A stretch of DNA of 64,000 bases from NCBI GenBank assembly GCA_015039365.1, contig WION01000026.1, positions 186,001 to 250,000 of the forward strand, written 5' to 3'. The translations under genes and the position numbers were made by a program. The stretch's first letter is position 1; each line of letters opens with the position of its first letter. Shown piece by piece: positions 44,321 to 55,475 of the stretch. This DNA comes from Amanita rubescens (Eukaryota > Basidiomycota > Agaricomycetes > Agaricales > Amanitaceae). Under the pieces are notes generated by a model. It ran no database searches and was not told where the DNA came from. It saw nothing but the letters and a program-made list of their open reading frames with translations.

Positions 44321-44846
44321 ATGGGTTATGCACAGTGGGTTGTTTTCACCATCACCAACCGGAGCAACTTCTTCACCTTGGTTATTAAAAATCTCCGTAC
44401 GGAGTTTGGCAAGATTCATGAGAATGGTAACTGGAGCTATATAACTTTTTCGCGTACATCGCTACTAATGTATATACTCAGGTAACATGGACAAGGAGAT
44501 TGGTGTAGGGGCGATTGAAGGAAAGGAAATTGGTGTTGAACAGGAATTCACATTCAGTTCCTCTGGTCGAGAGTATTCTGATACTGGCACGGAGGGCTCA
44601 TTCGACATCTACCTAAAGGGCAAAGGAAAACTGTGTCATTGTTACTGGGACTGTCCATACTGGCGGCCCACGAATACTTGGAAGATTAGCGGTGCGAACC
44701 TATATATTTCGACTTTCTCCGCATAATTATCTCATTGGCGTTATAATCTCTTAGAATATCACCCTGATTGGGTCATTCAAACTGACGGAGCGTCGACGAC
44801 TGGTGCATTAGGTGATATCACCATCAAGGCTACTGAGGGGCGCTGA
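44321..44846 (+). CDS. Aegerolysin family protein
   Basis: Exons 44321..44426, 44482..44691 and 44755..44846 give 135 aa, the usual length for the family; introns are 55 and 63 bp with matching phases (1, 1). Recognised family features in order: an N-terminal YAQWV, then KNLRTEFGKIH, the central GTEGSFDIY, the signature YWDCPYW, NTWKISG, and ALGDITI near the end. Aegerolysins are small, leaderless beta-sandwich proteins that bind specific membrane lipids. Some act with a MACPF partner as a two-component membrane-permeabilising system. No MACPF-domain gene is visible in this window. The frame is intact and all exon joins are canonical. It sits 36 bp after the right repeat of the LTR relic, so its promoter may include element sequence. 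Confidence 0.9.
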
Positions 44847-44979
44847 GTTGAGTCCGTATTTTAGAGTAGTACGTAGGCATTTTACAGTTCTGTTGTTGTC
44901 TCTGGTCTTACTTTTTCTACGCTATCTTGAAGAAATACGATTGCATGACATTCCATCACATTTGAATATTTAGATGGGT

Positions 44980-45165
44980 CGTGTGCATGAGTGATGAATC
45001 GATGAGGTGCGGCCCGCCCGCGTACACCGTCGTTTCGAGGACTTGATACTTGTCCTCCCACTCGAGTCCCACCGTGGACGGCGCGAGGTTCTTGGAAGAA
45101 AGTTGTGCCTTCTACGCGAAGATGCCATGGCGTCCCTGGTCATGGTCATGGGGTACAAAATTTCA
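44980..45165 (-). pseudogene. Fragment of the small two-exon family (first-exon end)
   Basis: 45,020-45,100 (minus) matches the end of exon 1 of the small family (WEDKYQVLETTVY at the splice point) but without the second exon or a start. It is an isolated 80-100 bp piece between the aegerolysin gene and copy 2. Confidence 0.6.
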
Positions 45166-45417
45166 AAATTTCGATGTGGAACTCATCAGGATGCCGTCAT
45201 AACTGACCGTGACAGCGATTAATGGGATAGCGCCCTGAGTCCTAGGTTGTATGAAATGGAAGCGAAGGCCAGATGACTGCGTGGAACTGAAGTTTGAATC
45301 GGGATCAGCAAACAATTCACAAGCTTATCGGATCTCTCGCCATGGGTGATTATTTATTTCTTTGGAGAAGTCAATCCATCTGAAGCGTTCGTCCACAGAC
45401 CCGATCCTGTGACCATT

Positions 45418-46098
45418 ATGTCGACCGTCGTTCAAGTCGTCATCCAAAAGGAGGCCTTGGAGACCCTCATCGGCAGTGAATTCAATCTCTGCATAGTTAG
45501 GATGGTGGAGGTTGGTGATGTGGAGTACAAAGGAAACGTTGTCTTTGCTATGGTTCCCTTCAAGGACCTACGCCGTGGCGTGACCCTCCAATGGGAGGAC
45601 AAGTACCAAGTCTTCGAAACGACGTCGTATAAGGTCAGTCTCCACCTATTCGCTCACCGATCGATCCGGAAGGTGATCATTATGTAGGTGGGCTCGAAAG
45701 TCACGGCTGGCACCGAAACTGCCGACATTAAACTGGGCCAGCAGGCCACATTCGATGTTATAGGTGGAGCCGATGTCACTGGTGGAGAGGACGTAAAACA
45801 GCCACTCCACGTCAGGAATGACTGGAAGGAAGGCGCACGTGTGGGGGTCAGGAACTTCGACCCCACCGACGAATCCTACCATTCCCTTTTCCTATCCCCA
45901 GAAATTCTCACTGACATGACGGTCAAACTAACCCCGACTAACAAATTCGCCGTCTTCTGGCACCAGCAGTTGGTAACGGACACCATAACCGACTTGAACA
46001 CTATCGCCGACCCTTTCGTTTTCGAAATCAACCATCGCAATATGGCTAAGCTCATATATGGCAAGGAGAAACCGCATTGGACGAAAGCTCCTCCCTAG
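45418..46098 (+). CDS. Small uncharacterised two-exon protein, copy 2
   Basis: Exons 45418..45633 and 45688..46098 give 208 aa. Same exon-1 length (216 bp) and intron phase 0 as copy 1. Shares EALETLIGSEFNLCIVR, the stretch KGNVVFAMVPFKDL, WEDKYQVFETTSYK, NDWKEGARVGVRNFDP, LFLSPEILTDMT, KFAVFWHQ and the KPHWTK ending. It is the most diverged intact copy and is on the opposite strand to copies 1 and 3. An intact frame under this divergence suggests selection. Function unknown. Confidence 0.8.
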
Positions 46099-46379
46099 AG
46101 CTAATGATGTCCCCTGTTCACAGGATCGATTAGCGGGAAATGGCATAGTACTTATATAATATTTTTTCCTTTGTGCAGTATACGTACTTTTACAACTGAA
46201 AGCGAAGTGACCGTGTACTCATCGATGATGTACGTACGAATCCTGTCTTCTTTGACGCCCCTGCACAACGTAGGGTCCAAGGAAGCACTGACAGTCGGCT
46301 TCATGGAGATGCGTGCGGCCAGCCTGAGAATAGGGACTTCCTGTCTTTTTGATCGCCGACCTGCGTTAGCCGACAGGCT

Positions 46380-47090
46380 GTTCTTGGAAGTAAAAGTTGA
46401 AACGTTGACGTTGACATTAATGAAATTTGAAATTGGGTTGGTGACGTTTTGATGCCCGTTGATGCATTGATGCATCATCAACTACAACACTGATAAATCA
46501 GGCACCTACGAGTTGGAGTAGTGGTAGCCGGAAAGTGCCACTGACGTGACATATTTGAAATTCCCCAAGTTCAGGAGGCCGACTCATTTTGGAGCGGTTC
46601 GAGGTTTCCTCGTTATTGTTTTTATGGCTATGCGTTCAAAAAGATAAATGGTATACCATGTACGGTTGAGTCACGGCCTGATTGAGATGATAGATCGAAT
46701 CGGAGGGAATGTTTGGTCGCACCAAACAAACGCGTTGCCTTTCCGAGTCAGATGCCTTGAAGTTGAAACAGAACATCTCAGTCGAACTTGTACGTACGTA
46801 CGTCTTTCCCCAACCATTTTATTGTACTAAAATATACGTGGCTGTGAATCTAGGAATACTCAGTTCCCACTCCTTCACCAAGTCTTGTTGCAAAACGGTA
46901 ATCACACAATAGAGACCGTGCCGCGCGCTCTTGCGTTGAAATGGACGTTGATAGTATCAAGTTTAAACGTTTTTTTGCGTTGGGAAAGTCAAGGAGCCTT
47001 CTGAGAAAGCCAGCGTTAGCGCACTCGATCCATGGATGGCGCTGGAGCAAGATTATTCGGTGGGCGTAGCGGCCAAACATGGATCAAGGC
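46380..47090. repeat. Dispersed repeat segment, copy 2
   Basis: 46,395-46,500 matches the shared tail at 41,050 and 53,010. 46,600-47,060 matches 53,130-53,560 (ggtcgcaccaaacaaacg, tatacgtggctgtgaa, then gtcaaggagccttctgagaa). No intact gene; short frames here are non-coding. Confidence 0.7.
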
Positions 47091-47241
47091 CAACTTTCGA
47101 AGACCACACCAGGCTCAGGCTTTCGAATCCCTGGATATGGTGTGGTACATTACTAACATATATTAATATATACATGCAACGTAGTTATATACGACATGGT
47201 ATCTTGTGCCAGATAGAGCGGCAATAGAATACGAACTTGAA

Positions 47242-49544
47242 TTAGTAAATCCGTCCATAAATGATGTCGTCATCCGCTGGTGGGAATCTAGCGGATGGGG
47301 AAGTTGGGGGACTTTCCCATTGATTCGGCGGGTCATAACTTTCGTCGAGAAGATAACCGAGATGCTCAAACTCTCGCTGACGAGATCGTTTACCGGCCTT
47401 AACTTTCGCCATGTCAAAGTCGATTATGGTTGCTCGGCCTTGGTCGTCCATCATCAAATTGTTGGGACGAATATCGTAATGGCGGACACCAGCTTGGTGT
47501 ATTTCCCTCATCGCTGTTATGAACGCTTCCCTGACAAATTGTGAGTGTGAAAAAGATGCAAGAGTACGTTCCATGCCTACTTTTGTTCTTCGGTCAAGCT
47601 GACCTGGCCATGTTCTATATAGTGCGGTTGCTCGGCCAAACTCGTCCCTGCGTGGCTCATGGCGAGAACGGTGGCTTCATTCGCTGCATCTTCAAAAAGG
47701 CCATATACAGAGACGACGTGATTGACCTTGTTGACCATCATGTGTCGATATACAGCGCATTCATGACGTAGCTTCTCTCGTTCTTTATTCCCAAGTGCAA
47801 TTTTGACGACTCCTTCACAACTATAAACGCGACAATCGCTTGCCTGAACCTCAATCTTGGCATCGTGGACTTTTCCTGTCGCTCCTTCTGCCACTTCTGA
47901 CGTTAGCGTCAAACGGAAGTAGTCCTCAGGACGGTATTTTCGCTCCTTTCTAGTAGTAAAACGTGGTTGACCATCTGATGAACGGCCAACGCGATGTAGG
48001 ACAGCGGGCTCCGGAGAATTGAACACCCCATATTTGAACCAGAGGAGTACCACATCCCTGCAATCCGTTTCGCAGAGTACTAGCTAATACAAAGGTTAGA
48101 GGTTTACTAAAAAGACATAGAATATATTAGTCACTGAGTGCATATCTTCAGGAGACTCCTGGAACATTTGCTTTCCGGAGGTCGTCAGCCTAGTCCTAGG
48201 CCTCTTGGACTCGCGGTTCGCATCTGCGTATTCCGCGTCATTTGATCGCTTCCTTTTAGCTTTGGTTGTTGTGCTCTCGGCCTCGAGTCCAACTTGGTGA
48301 CGTATTCGATCAAGCGCATCTCGTAAGATTGCCATGTATAAACCAATTTGTATCTGACCATAACCAGGTTCAAAACATTCAGAAACGTCTATCAAGTCCG
48401 AAAGATATAGTGTCTGACTATCGCGATGTCGAAATCCGATGCGTTCGTAATTTCCACAATTGAAGACAATCAACGTAGCATCATACTGTACAGCGCGGGT
48501 CCAGGCCTGCAGTTAATCATGAGAAGGTGTAATACTCATAATTTCAGTACCTACACGTTGGATAAACAGAAGAGAGTTGGGGCGCGAAACTTTGGTAGGC
48601 TTCACATTTAACGTAGGCCATGCCTTGACCTTTGTTCGACTCGTCTGGCCCTCCCGCCCTGTGCTTGAAACCGATTCCGACCGCCCTTCACTTCGAGAGC
48701 TGAGACGAGTACTGCGACGGGCCGCTTGCGTCGATGCACAAGGTGCCATGATACAAGGAAGTGATTTTATAGTTGCTAAAGAGTCGGGCAGTGGGTATGG
48801 CAGGGCATTCTGTGACACGACAAGACCAACAGTGGGGCATTGTAGCAAGGGTAACCTGCTCCATTTTGCGACCACACCCATATCTCTGAATAAATCTTCC
48901 GCTTTTATCGACGGAACGTGAAACTGGAAGGCGGCCAATGTTCTAAATCTGTCCGACATCGCCCGAATGTCTTGGCGAAGATCGTCCTTGAGGCACGACG
49001 AGATTGCCTTAGATGTCGTCAACTCTCCCGTTTCATGACGATGGGAGATCTGCAAAATATAATTGTCGATCATCGCAGGATGTTGACCACGTTCGAGTTC
49101 GGAGCCTTCGCAAAAATCTAGAATTTTATACCATGCTTCTCCATAAGGGTATAATGCGATAGTTGAAGCAACAGGAGCGCAGTTCTTGTAAGAAGCGCGG
49201 GAATAAAACTGAGCAACGGATTCAGCATCCCAGATCGTCGTACGCGGCGGATAAGTTTTTCTGTTATTCTCCGTGACGAAACAACAGCCTTCATTTCTGA
49301 GAAAGGGAAGGGGTTGACCCCTGCTCTTCAGAGTTATCAGCTCGTCCTCGACAAGTTTGGAAAGTTCGAGAGACAGGGATGGAGCAGCTTTGATATGTTT
49401 CAGGCAAAGGCGGGGATCCAGGTGCCGGTCATAGAATACATTTGGATATGAGAAGGTGATACCCGATTCCTCTGAAAGTGTAGTCGTAGGGGGGTTATAA
49501 TCGAAGAGAGCGGCTATTTCCTCGTAGACCTTCCGGCGTGCCAT
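47242..49544 (-). CDS. Kinase-like family member C (complete kinase-like end)
   Basis: Exons 49544-48555, 48506-48135, 48083-47581 and 47530-47242 give 717 aa. Same four-exon plan and phases as member B. N-domain: VFYDRHLDPRLCLKHIK, STIALYPYGEAWYKILDF. Second block: ATLIVFNCGNYERIGFRHR, LYLSDLIDV and YGQIQIGLYMAILRDALDR, followed by a basic KAKRKRS stretch (possible nuclear signal). Kinase-like end: EGATGKVHDAKIEV, GVVKIALG (Lys), GVRHYDIRPNNLMMDD, TIIDFDMAK, then ~50 aa. All key residues present. Closest relative is member B (32.6 kb). Function unknown. Confidence 0.8.
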
Positions 49545-49680
49545 AACGTTTTTTGAGACGTGTAACTCATCAGTGCATCAGTTGGAAACTAGTAAATGTC
49601 ATAACAAGTGCATACAGAGGCTTACAGTCATAAACGTAAACGTTGAACGATAATTTTAAACTAGCAGCGCCGAGCAATCA

Positions 49681-52267
49681 TCATGCTGCCTTATAAACCA
49701 TACATACAGTCTTTCTTAGATAGGCAGGTCTCTGATTCCCATTCCATAACTCTTCGAATTCCTCTGCATCCTCCCCAGAGATATCAATCTCCAACCAATC
49801 CGGCAAGTTATCCACCCAACTCAAGCAGCGTGCTGTTGGCGGGAATTTTGTCCACGCCGTGACCTCTTTGAATACTCGAGTTGCACTGGCCGACACGGGG
49901 TTTGTAATAGGACCGAGATGAATCGATGGTCCCCAATTTCTTGGACGGCATTTTTCAGTCTTCTCGGCCGAAGAACGTACACATTTGCTTAACCCCACCA
50001 AAAAGACATCTGACTTGATGTCATCTCCACCACGTGCGATTACAACACTTTTCTCGTCTATTTTCCCGTATTCATAATGTCGCTTGTCCATATAATATTT
50101 AGTTCTGTTCAGGCTTTTCCTGTTCCTTGTCTAAGTGCCTCATCCGTAACAATCGCATTCCTCGTACCATTGATCACTTGACAATTGTCCAGAACATTGA
50201 TACCAAGGCTTTCCCAAATATTCCAATAACAAGACAGCGTGTGGCTCATCTTTGTCCAGAGAACTCACGAAAAAACCATACATACGAGCAATTTTACATT
50301 CTTGAGGGTCTTCGCTGAGTGAGCGATATGCAGAGGACTCCTCTGAAAGTATTCGTGTGGCATACTTTCCGCGCGCAGTCTTGACGACAACACAATCTTC
50401 AAAAGCTTTCCCTGACAATTCCACGCTGCCCACAAAAATGTTCCAGTCATCGCTAGCTCTAGTCCGTATAATCAGAGGATGGGATTCCTCAAGTTGCTCT
50501 TTTGGACTACGCTCGTACAAGTTCCAGTGCCTGTAGGGTACGGGATCATCGGCACCTTTCCGGGGGAACAGGGAGAGTTCTCGACAGTTCGATAGTACTT
50601 CTTCAATATCAATTGGGCCTATCTCTACGTCAGGAGCCTTGGTGCGACGATGTTTTACATATCCTGTCCATGAGGAAGGGAGGTCATTGGCGACTTTGCT
50701 TGCATTCAGTCGTGTCGCGCGATCTATGGCATCTTGAATTGCAGCAATAAAAAGACCGACGTGGATCTGAAAATAGCCGGGATCGGCAGTGACAATGAGG
50801 TCACTTAGATAAAGCGTCCTGTTTCCACGGTCACGAACAACAATAATTTCAAAGTTTCCGCTGTTGAGAACCAGAAATGTTGCATCGTGCTTCACCATTT
50901 CAGACCATATCTACGTATCAAGTTAGTTCGATCAACTATTGCATTAATGCGCTTTTCACCTGTTGTATCATACGCTTGGCTGATTCCTTGTGATTTTTGC
51001 GGTGTATGACAAGCGGCCGGGATGTGCCGAGTGAACGTCCAACGTCAGTCTTTCCCCAATCACTGGCGGTCAATCGAATGACAGGATTCTCCGCATCAAA
51101 CCCGGTTGGGCGACCCGTCACCGGGGTGTTGAGCCTGGCATGCGAACAACGCTCGTCACATCCTTTCCAGCAAAAGTCGCCATGACAAGTCTGCTCCAGT
51201 AATGCAGTTAAATGTTGAAAAGTTCCGGACGCGAGGCTCTTGAACTCGTAAAGTACGATATCGGCAAAATACTCCGCGACATCGTTCAACTTCTCTGGGA
51301 AGGGATTGTCACAAATGTAACATCTAAGACCGTCGAGAAGGGCACTTTGTCTTCTCTTTCGGTCTGATGGCTTTTTCGTTATCTTGGTATATGGACAATC
51401 GTGCGAGCTGTCTTCCGGTGGCAGGATACCGAGATTTATGCGTATGCTCGCATCCGGAATAGCCATGTCTTGCTTGTGATCCTTCTTCCATTCTATATAC
51501 CTCGGTTTCCACGAGGGAGTTTCAAACGCAAGTGCTGAAACTATAGGCAGGATCGCTTCTCCCATCGTCTTCGCATAATCATCGATGATCGCGTCCTCTG
51601 ATCCGACAACTTTCTTGCCCTCAAGTAAGTTGCGCACATGATTGAAGTTGGTTTCTTCGCATTCAGGAGGCATGCCTAATTTCCCTTTGTATTCCTCGTA
51701 GCGCCTTTTTGCCACTTCTGCGAGCTGCGCTGATATGTTGGAGCAATAGGCGACTTTCGTCGGCCTCAAATTGATGTCAAGGTGCCTATCATAGGATCCT
51801 GGTTCGCGAGTTGAACTGCATTTTGAATGATCAACTGCACGTTTATAGGGTCCGTCTAACCCTAGCCTAAAAATCTTCTGTATGTTGTCAAGGTCATCCG
51901 GCTCAGGAGTCGAAACCTGGTCATCGTCAGACACAATGTATCTGTTAACCACTCCTGTTAGATGATTCAGCGCTGATTTCATGCGTACATCATGTAGTCA
52001 TTTACCCGGTGCCGCTTTGCTTTTACGATCTACGCATTTACCAGAAGTAGCAATTTTCTTTGTCCGAGGCGTCGACGTATCAGAACTTGGGTTTTTCTCG
52101 TCAACGAATCCTTTCCTCGTCGCGAGAATATGGCCAATCGTAGACCGGAGTGTCTGAACAAATAGACGGATGCTCCCGAAAATGAGAATTGGGATGAACC
52201 GGAGTATCTGAACAAATAGATGAATGCTCCCGAAAATGAGAATTAGGATGAACCACGTCAGGGGCAT
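49681..52267 (-). CDS. Kinase-like family member D (truncated kinase lobe, alternative C-terminus)
   Basis: Exons 52267-52006, 51954-50960, 50910-50168 and 50113-49681 give 810 aa. Same exon plan as member A: YDRHLDINLRPTKVAYC, AILPIVSALAFETPSWK, YICDNPF and CWKGCDERC clusters, ATFLVLNSGNFEIIVVRDRG, a kinase-like N-lobe (CVVVKTARGK, PHAVLLLEYLGKPW), then the alternative end (FLVGLSKC, WVDNLPDWLEIDI, EEFEELWNG). No catalytic loop or DFD. The N-terminal exon contains a hydrophobic repeated stretch (ILIFGSIHLFVQILR / ILIFGSIRLFVQTLR) created by a ~57-bp tandem repeat at 52,130-52,255. If translated it would add two membrane-like segments, but the true start may differ. Its 3' end is duplicated at 57.8 kb. 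Confidence 0.75.
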
Positions 52268-52565
52268 GCTGGAAGTCGTCAAAAGCGACAATTATCCAAT
52301 TATAGGTTTTATACTTCTCGCAGCATCGATTAGGCACAATAGCACCGGGGTAGCTAGTTCCACCTTCAGAAGTGAAGGGCAAATCGCGAAACCATGGATA
52401 CTGTGTGTGCGTGTCATTTTTCAACACAGCCGTGAATATCAAAAACGAGAAACCCACTCTGGGGCAGCCCTTGAAATATCACTGGTGCTTGATTAATCAA
52501 AAATTGTATTAATTTTGGCTTGTAACACGATAGCATCCGTCGATCACTGGACAGCAATACTATTC

Positions 52566-53003
52566 AGGTATACTTGGACAAACAACTAGACATCAGAAAT
52601 ACTCATGGACCCACAAAGATGCATAGGCTTCTGGCACGGGCAATAGTTCTATGATGCGATTTGACGTGATCATGACAGATATGAACCGTTTTATGAGGCG
52701 CACAGTCCTTTGAGATAGATACGATGCGTAGTGAAGGCGCGCGCAGTAAATGACTTGTAGATTTTGACGGCGTAAAATAAGCCTGCTCACATTCTAAAGA
52801 TTCGCTCCCATCGCCTATGTCGCCCTTCTTACGTAGTTTTTCTTTACCGATGTCATGTAGCATGCGAAGGAGGCAACAGCCGGCGTCCGCCGTCCAGCAT
52901 TGTTCTCCCAGATCCGTGACAGCTGCCTTCCTAGGCAGACGAGCGCATGGATGTTTGTGGGTCCATGGGTATTTTATTGTCCTAGTTGTTTGCCCAAGTA
53001 TAA
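52566..53003. mobile_element. Inverted-repeat (MITE-like) element, ~435 bp
   Basis: Left arm 52,568-52,612 (tacttggacaaacaactaga, aaatactcatggacccacaa) and right arm 52,955-53,003 (its reverse complement with a few changes) form ~45-bp terminal inverted repeats. Each arm is flanked by TA. The interior includes a kinase-family relic (gattttgacggcg). Single arms recur at 31,930 and 40,965-41,010. Confidence 0.55.
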
Positions 53004-53700
53004 TCTTGGAAGTTGAAACGTTGACATTGAACTTGGGCTGGAGATGTTTTGATGCCCGTTGATGCGTCCATCAATAACCACAACACTGATAAATCAGGCA
53101 AGTGCTGTTCCGAGGCCGTAAGTGGAACGGTACTCGGTTTCCTCGTTACATCATATTGGTTTTACGGCTATGTGTTCAAAAACCGTGGTTCACAGCCTGG
53201 TTCAAGAGGTGATAGATCCGAGTCTGTGATCACTGGGAGGGATTATTTGGTCGCACCAAACAAACGTGTCGCCTTTGAAACAGAACCGTCGAACTTAGGC
53301 AAGTACGTACGTCCTTCCCTAACCATTCCATTCTATTGTATTAAAGTATACGTGGCTGTGAACCTAGGAATCCTTCACCGGGTCTACCCACGTTCTTCAC
53401 TTTTCAATGTTGCAATACTAAAGCGACCGCGCTCTCTCGCGTTGTAATGGACGTATGATGTCAAATCCGTGATGCATGCGGGTTTAAACGTTTTTTTTTC
53501 GGGAAAGTCAAGGAGCCTTCTGAGAAAGCCAGCGTTAGTGTACTCGATCCATTTGTCGAACAGACTGTTCACTTCCTGATCCTCGCTGGTACTTCTAGTG
53601 CTAGACTTCCCCCTCCTCAGAACAATTACCTTGATCGCCAAGACGTTCTCGAACGACATATGCAAGATGAGAACCTAGGCATTGGGCGTTCTTATCGTCG
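53004..53700. repeat. Dispersed repeat segment, copy 3
   Basis: Continues from the inverted-repeat element with the shared tail (gatgcccgttgatgc, aacactgataaatcaggca) and then the segment shared with 46,600-47,060. No intact gene. Confidence 0.65.
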
Positions 53701-53753
53701 GTCCTTCAACCCTCGGTCATATTAAGCCTTTCCTGCTCCAGAATCGGTAACTC

Positions 53754-54005
53754 TTGGTGGCGACCGCTTATCCTGGATCGAACTTTAATATCGGCCATCT
53801 CTTGCGCCTCGAGCAAAACCTCGATTGCAAGATGCTAGTGCGTTTAGGTGAAGTCAAGGCTATCGAAGAATACCGAGCCATCGGTACTGGTGACAAGGGT
53901 ATCATCAAGGAGTGTCTCATTGCCAATTGTCCCATGAGGAAAGCTGGATTCATTGACACACCAGAGGACTACTTCAAGCATGCATCGATAGGACGATCGA
54001 ACTGA
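53754..54005 (+). other. Unassigned open frame (83 codons)
   Basis: Encodes LLRLEQNLDCKMLVRLGEVK, GDKGIIKECLIANCPMRKAG and TPEDYFKHASIG. The composition looks protein-like (balanced, no runs), but no family is recognised and no flanking exon could be joined. May be an exon of a decayed element gene. Confidence 0.25.
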
Positions 54006-54344
54006 AAAAGGGAATGGGCCTCTTATCATTCCTTGGACTACAGGTACGTGACGCGCTCCTGATGATGATTCATACGTTAATCGGTTCTTAAGAACTTGGC
54101 TTCATCAGAAAGCCAAGGGTATTCATTTCGATCTTTTTTCGACGAGTGTAAGAACCACTCTTTATAGGTATGCTCATGGAAGTGTTGTCAGCTTGCACTG
54201 ATTTAAGCGCCTTCAGGACACATTGACACCACTCTTGGGATATTAGGGCATAGTTTACCGGACAGTTTCCCTTTGCAATGTTGCTGTTCGGAATATTGAG
54301 GATGGCCCATATATGCGTGCTGGAGGGGGGGGGAGCATATCTAG

Positions 54345-54595
54345 TAACTAAGTACGCCCAAAAAGGACAAAATCTCCTTGTTGAAGCTATTTGCATCATA
54401 CGTAGAGGCGATATCGATACCTGATACAGAGAGCCCTATCATTCCGCTGCTCATGCTTGCCTCAAGCTGCTCCGGAACATCTCCTGTACGAACGTAGGTA
54501 TCTATCGCAGAGTCCTCAGGAATGATTGATGGCGGAAAGATGTTATCTCGCCAATCGGGCCAGTTCCTTCCAGCAACTCCGATGGCGACTCACCC
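54345..54595 (-). other. Unassigned open frame, likely exon remnant
   Basis: A clean minus-strand stretch encodes GRNWPDWRDNIFPPSIIPED, DTYVRTGDVPEQLEASM and SGIDIASTYDANSFNKEIL, and stops at about 54,347. It lacks a start codon and a convincing upstream exon. Composition and punctuation look coding; family unknown. Confidence 0.3.
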
Positions 54596-55240
54596 TATCC
54601 CAAATGCATGGACGTCCCGGTGCCCATATAGGCATGTGCCCGAGACGATGGATTATTCAAACGGTGAAAACAGTACCAAATAGTAAATTGACGTACGTGA
54701 GCTGTGCCCTCCCTCACTTCCCTGCTCTTGCCATCTACACGTCCAAGTGATCCTGAGGCGGGAAAAAGTATTTCAATACAAATATTGTGACAAGCCCATA
54801 ACGAATGTTTATTGCATATAAAAACGCCTGTATTCTCTGATCAATTTTATCCGATCTGATACCTATGTCTGAATATGGACAGAGGAAATACATCTTCCTG
54901 TGATGTTGTGAGGGCATCCCAAGTATCATATCCCAATGATCATCAGGCAGACACTACCACAATGTCACCACGACATCACGATTCACTAGATTGACTCAGA
55001 TAGCTCATCGCAAATAAATGTGGTTGCTGCTCGACTGTTACATTTCTCGGAACATTCAATATATTGCAAGCTAAGATACTACTCATAAAAATCTATTAGG
55101 GGTGATATGGACACGTTGTGGTAAATTGTAATGACAGGGTGTCGAGTCTGTCGACCGCGGTCCGCGTCGTGTGTGGGTATGCTATGTAATCCGGGCAAAA
55201 GATGGAAGCCACCGTGGCGCTGCGGGGGACTGTTTGGTCG
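54596..55240. other. Gene-free stretch
   Basis: No gene supported. AT-rich with several short motif echoes (gatcatcagg at 54,936 and 55,905; accacaatgtca) that hint at an old element. Confidence 0.4.
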
Positions 55241-55475
55241 ATGGGCCATCTGGGTGCGGGCGAGGGAGGGAGGACACATATCGAGTATTGTGAGTGTTGC
55301 GAGTGTTGGTGCCAACTTGGTGGACCGGTGGCAAAGGGTTTCTTGAAGAGCAGTGGCGGGTTCTAGTAATTGGGTTGAGTTAATAAATTCTAAACCGTGT
55401 TTGGGTGCTGGCGAGGGGGGGAGGACACATACCGAGTATTGTGCGTGTTGCCGCGGTGGCCAACGGGGTATCATA
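55241..55475. repeat. Two-copy direct repeat, ~70 bp
   Basis: gcgagggagggaggacacat followed by atcgagtattgtg (about 55,258) recurs as gcgagggggggaggacacat followed by accgagtattgtg (about 55,411). The intervening ~150 bp is not repeated. No function assigned. Confidence 0.7.
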
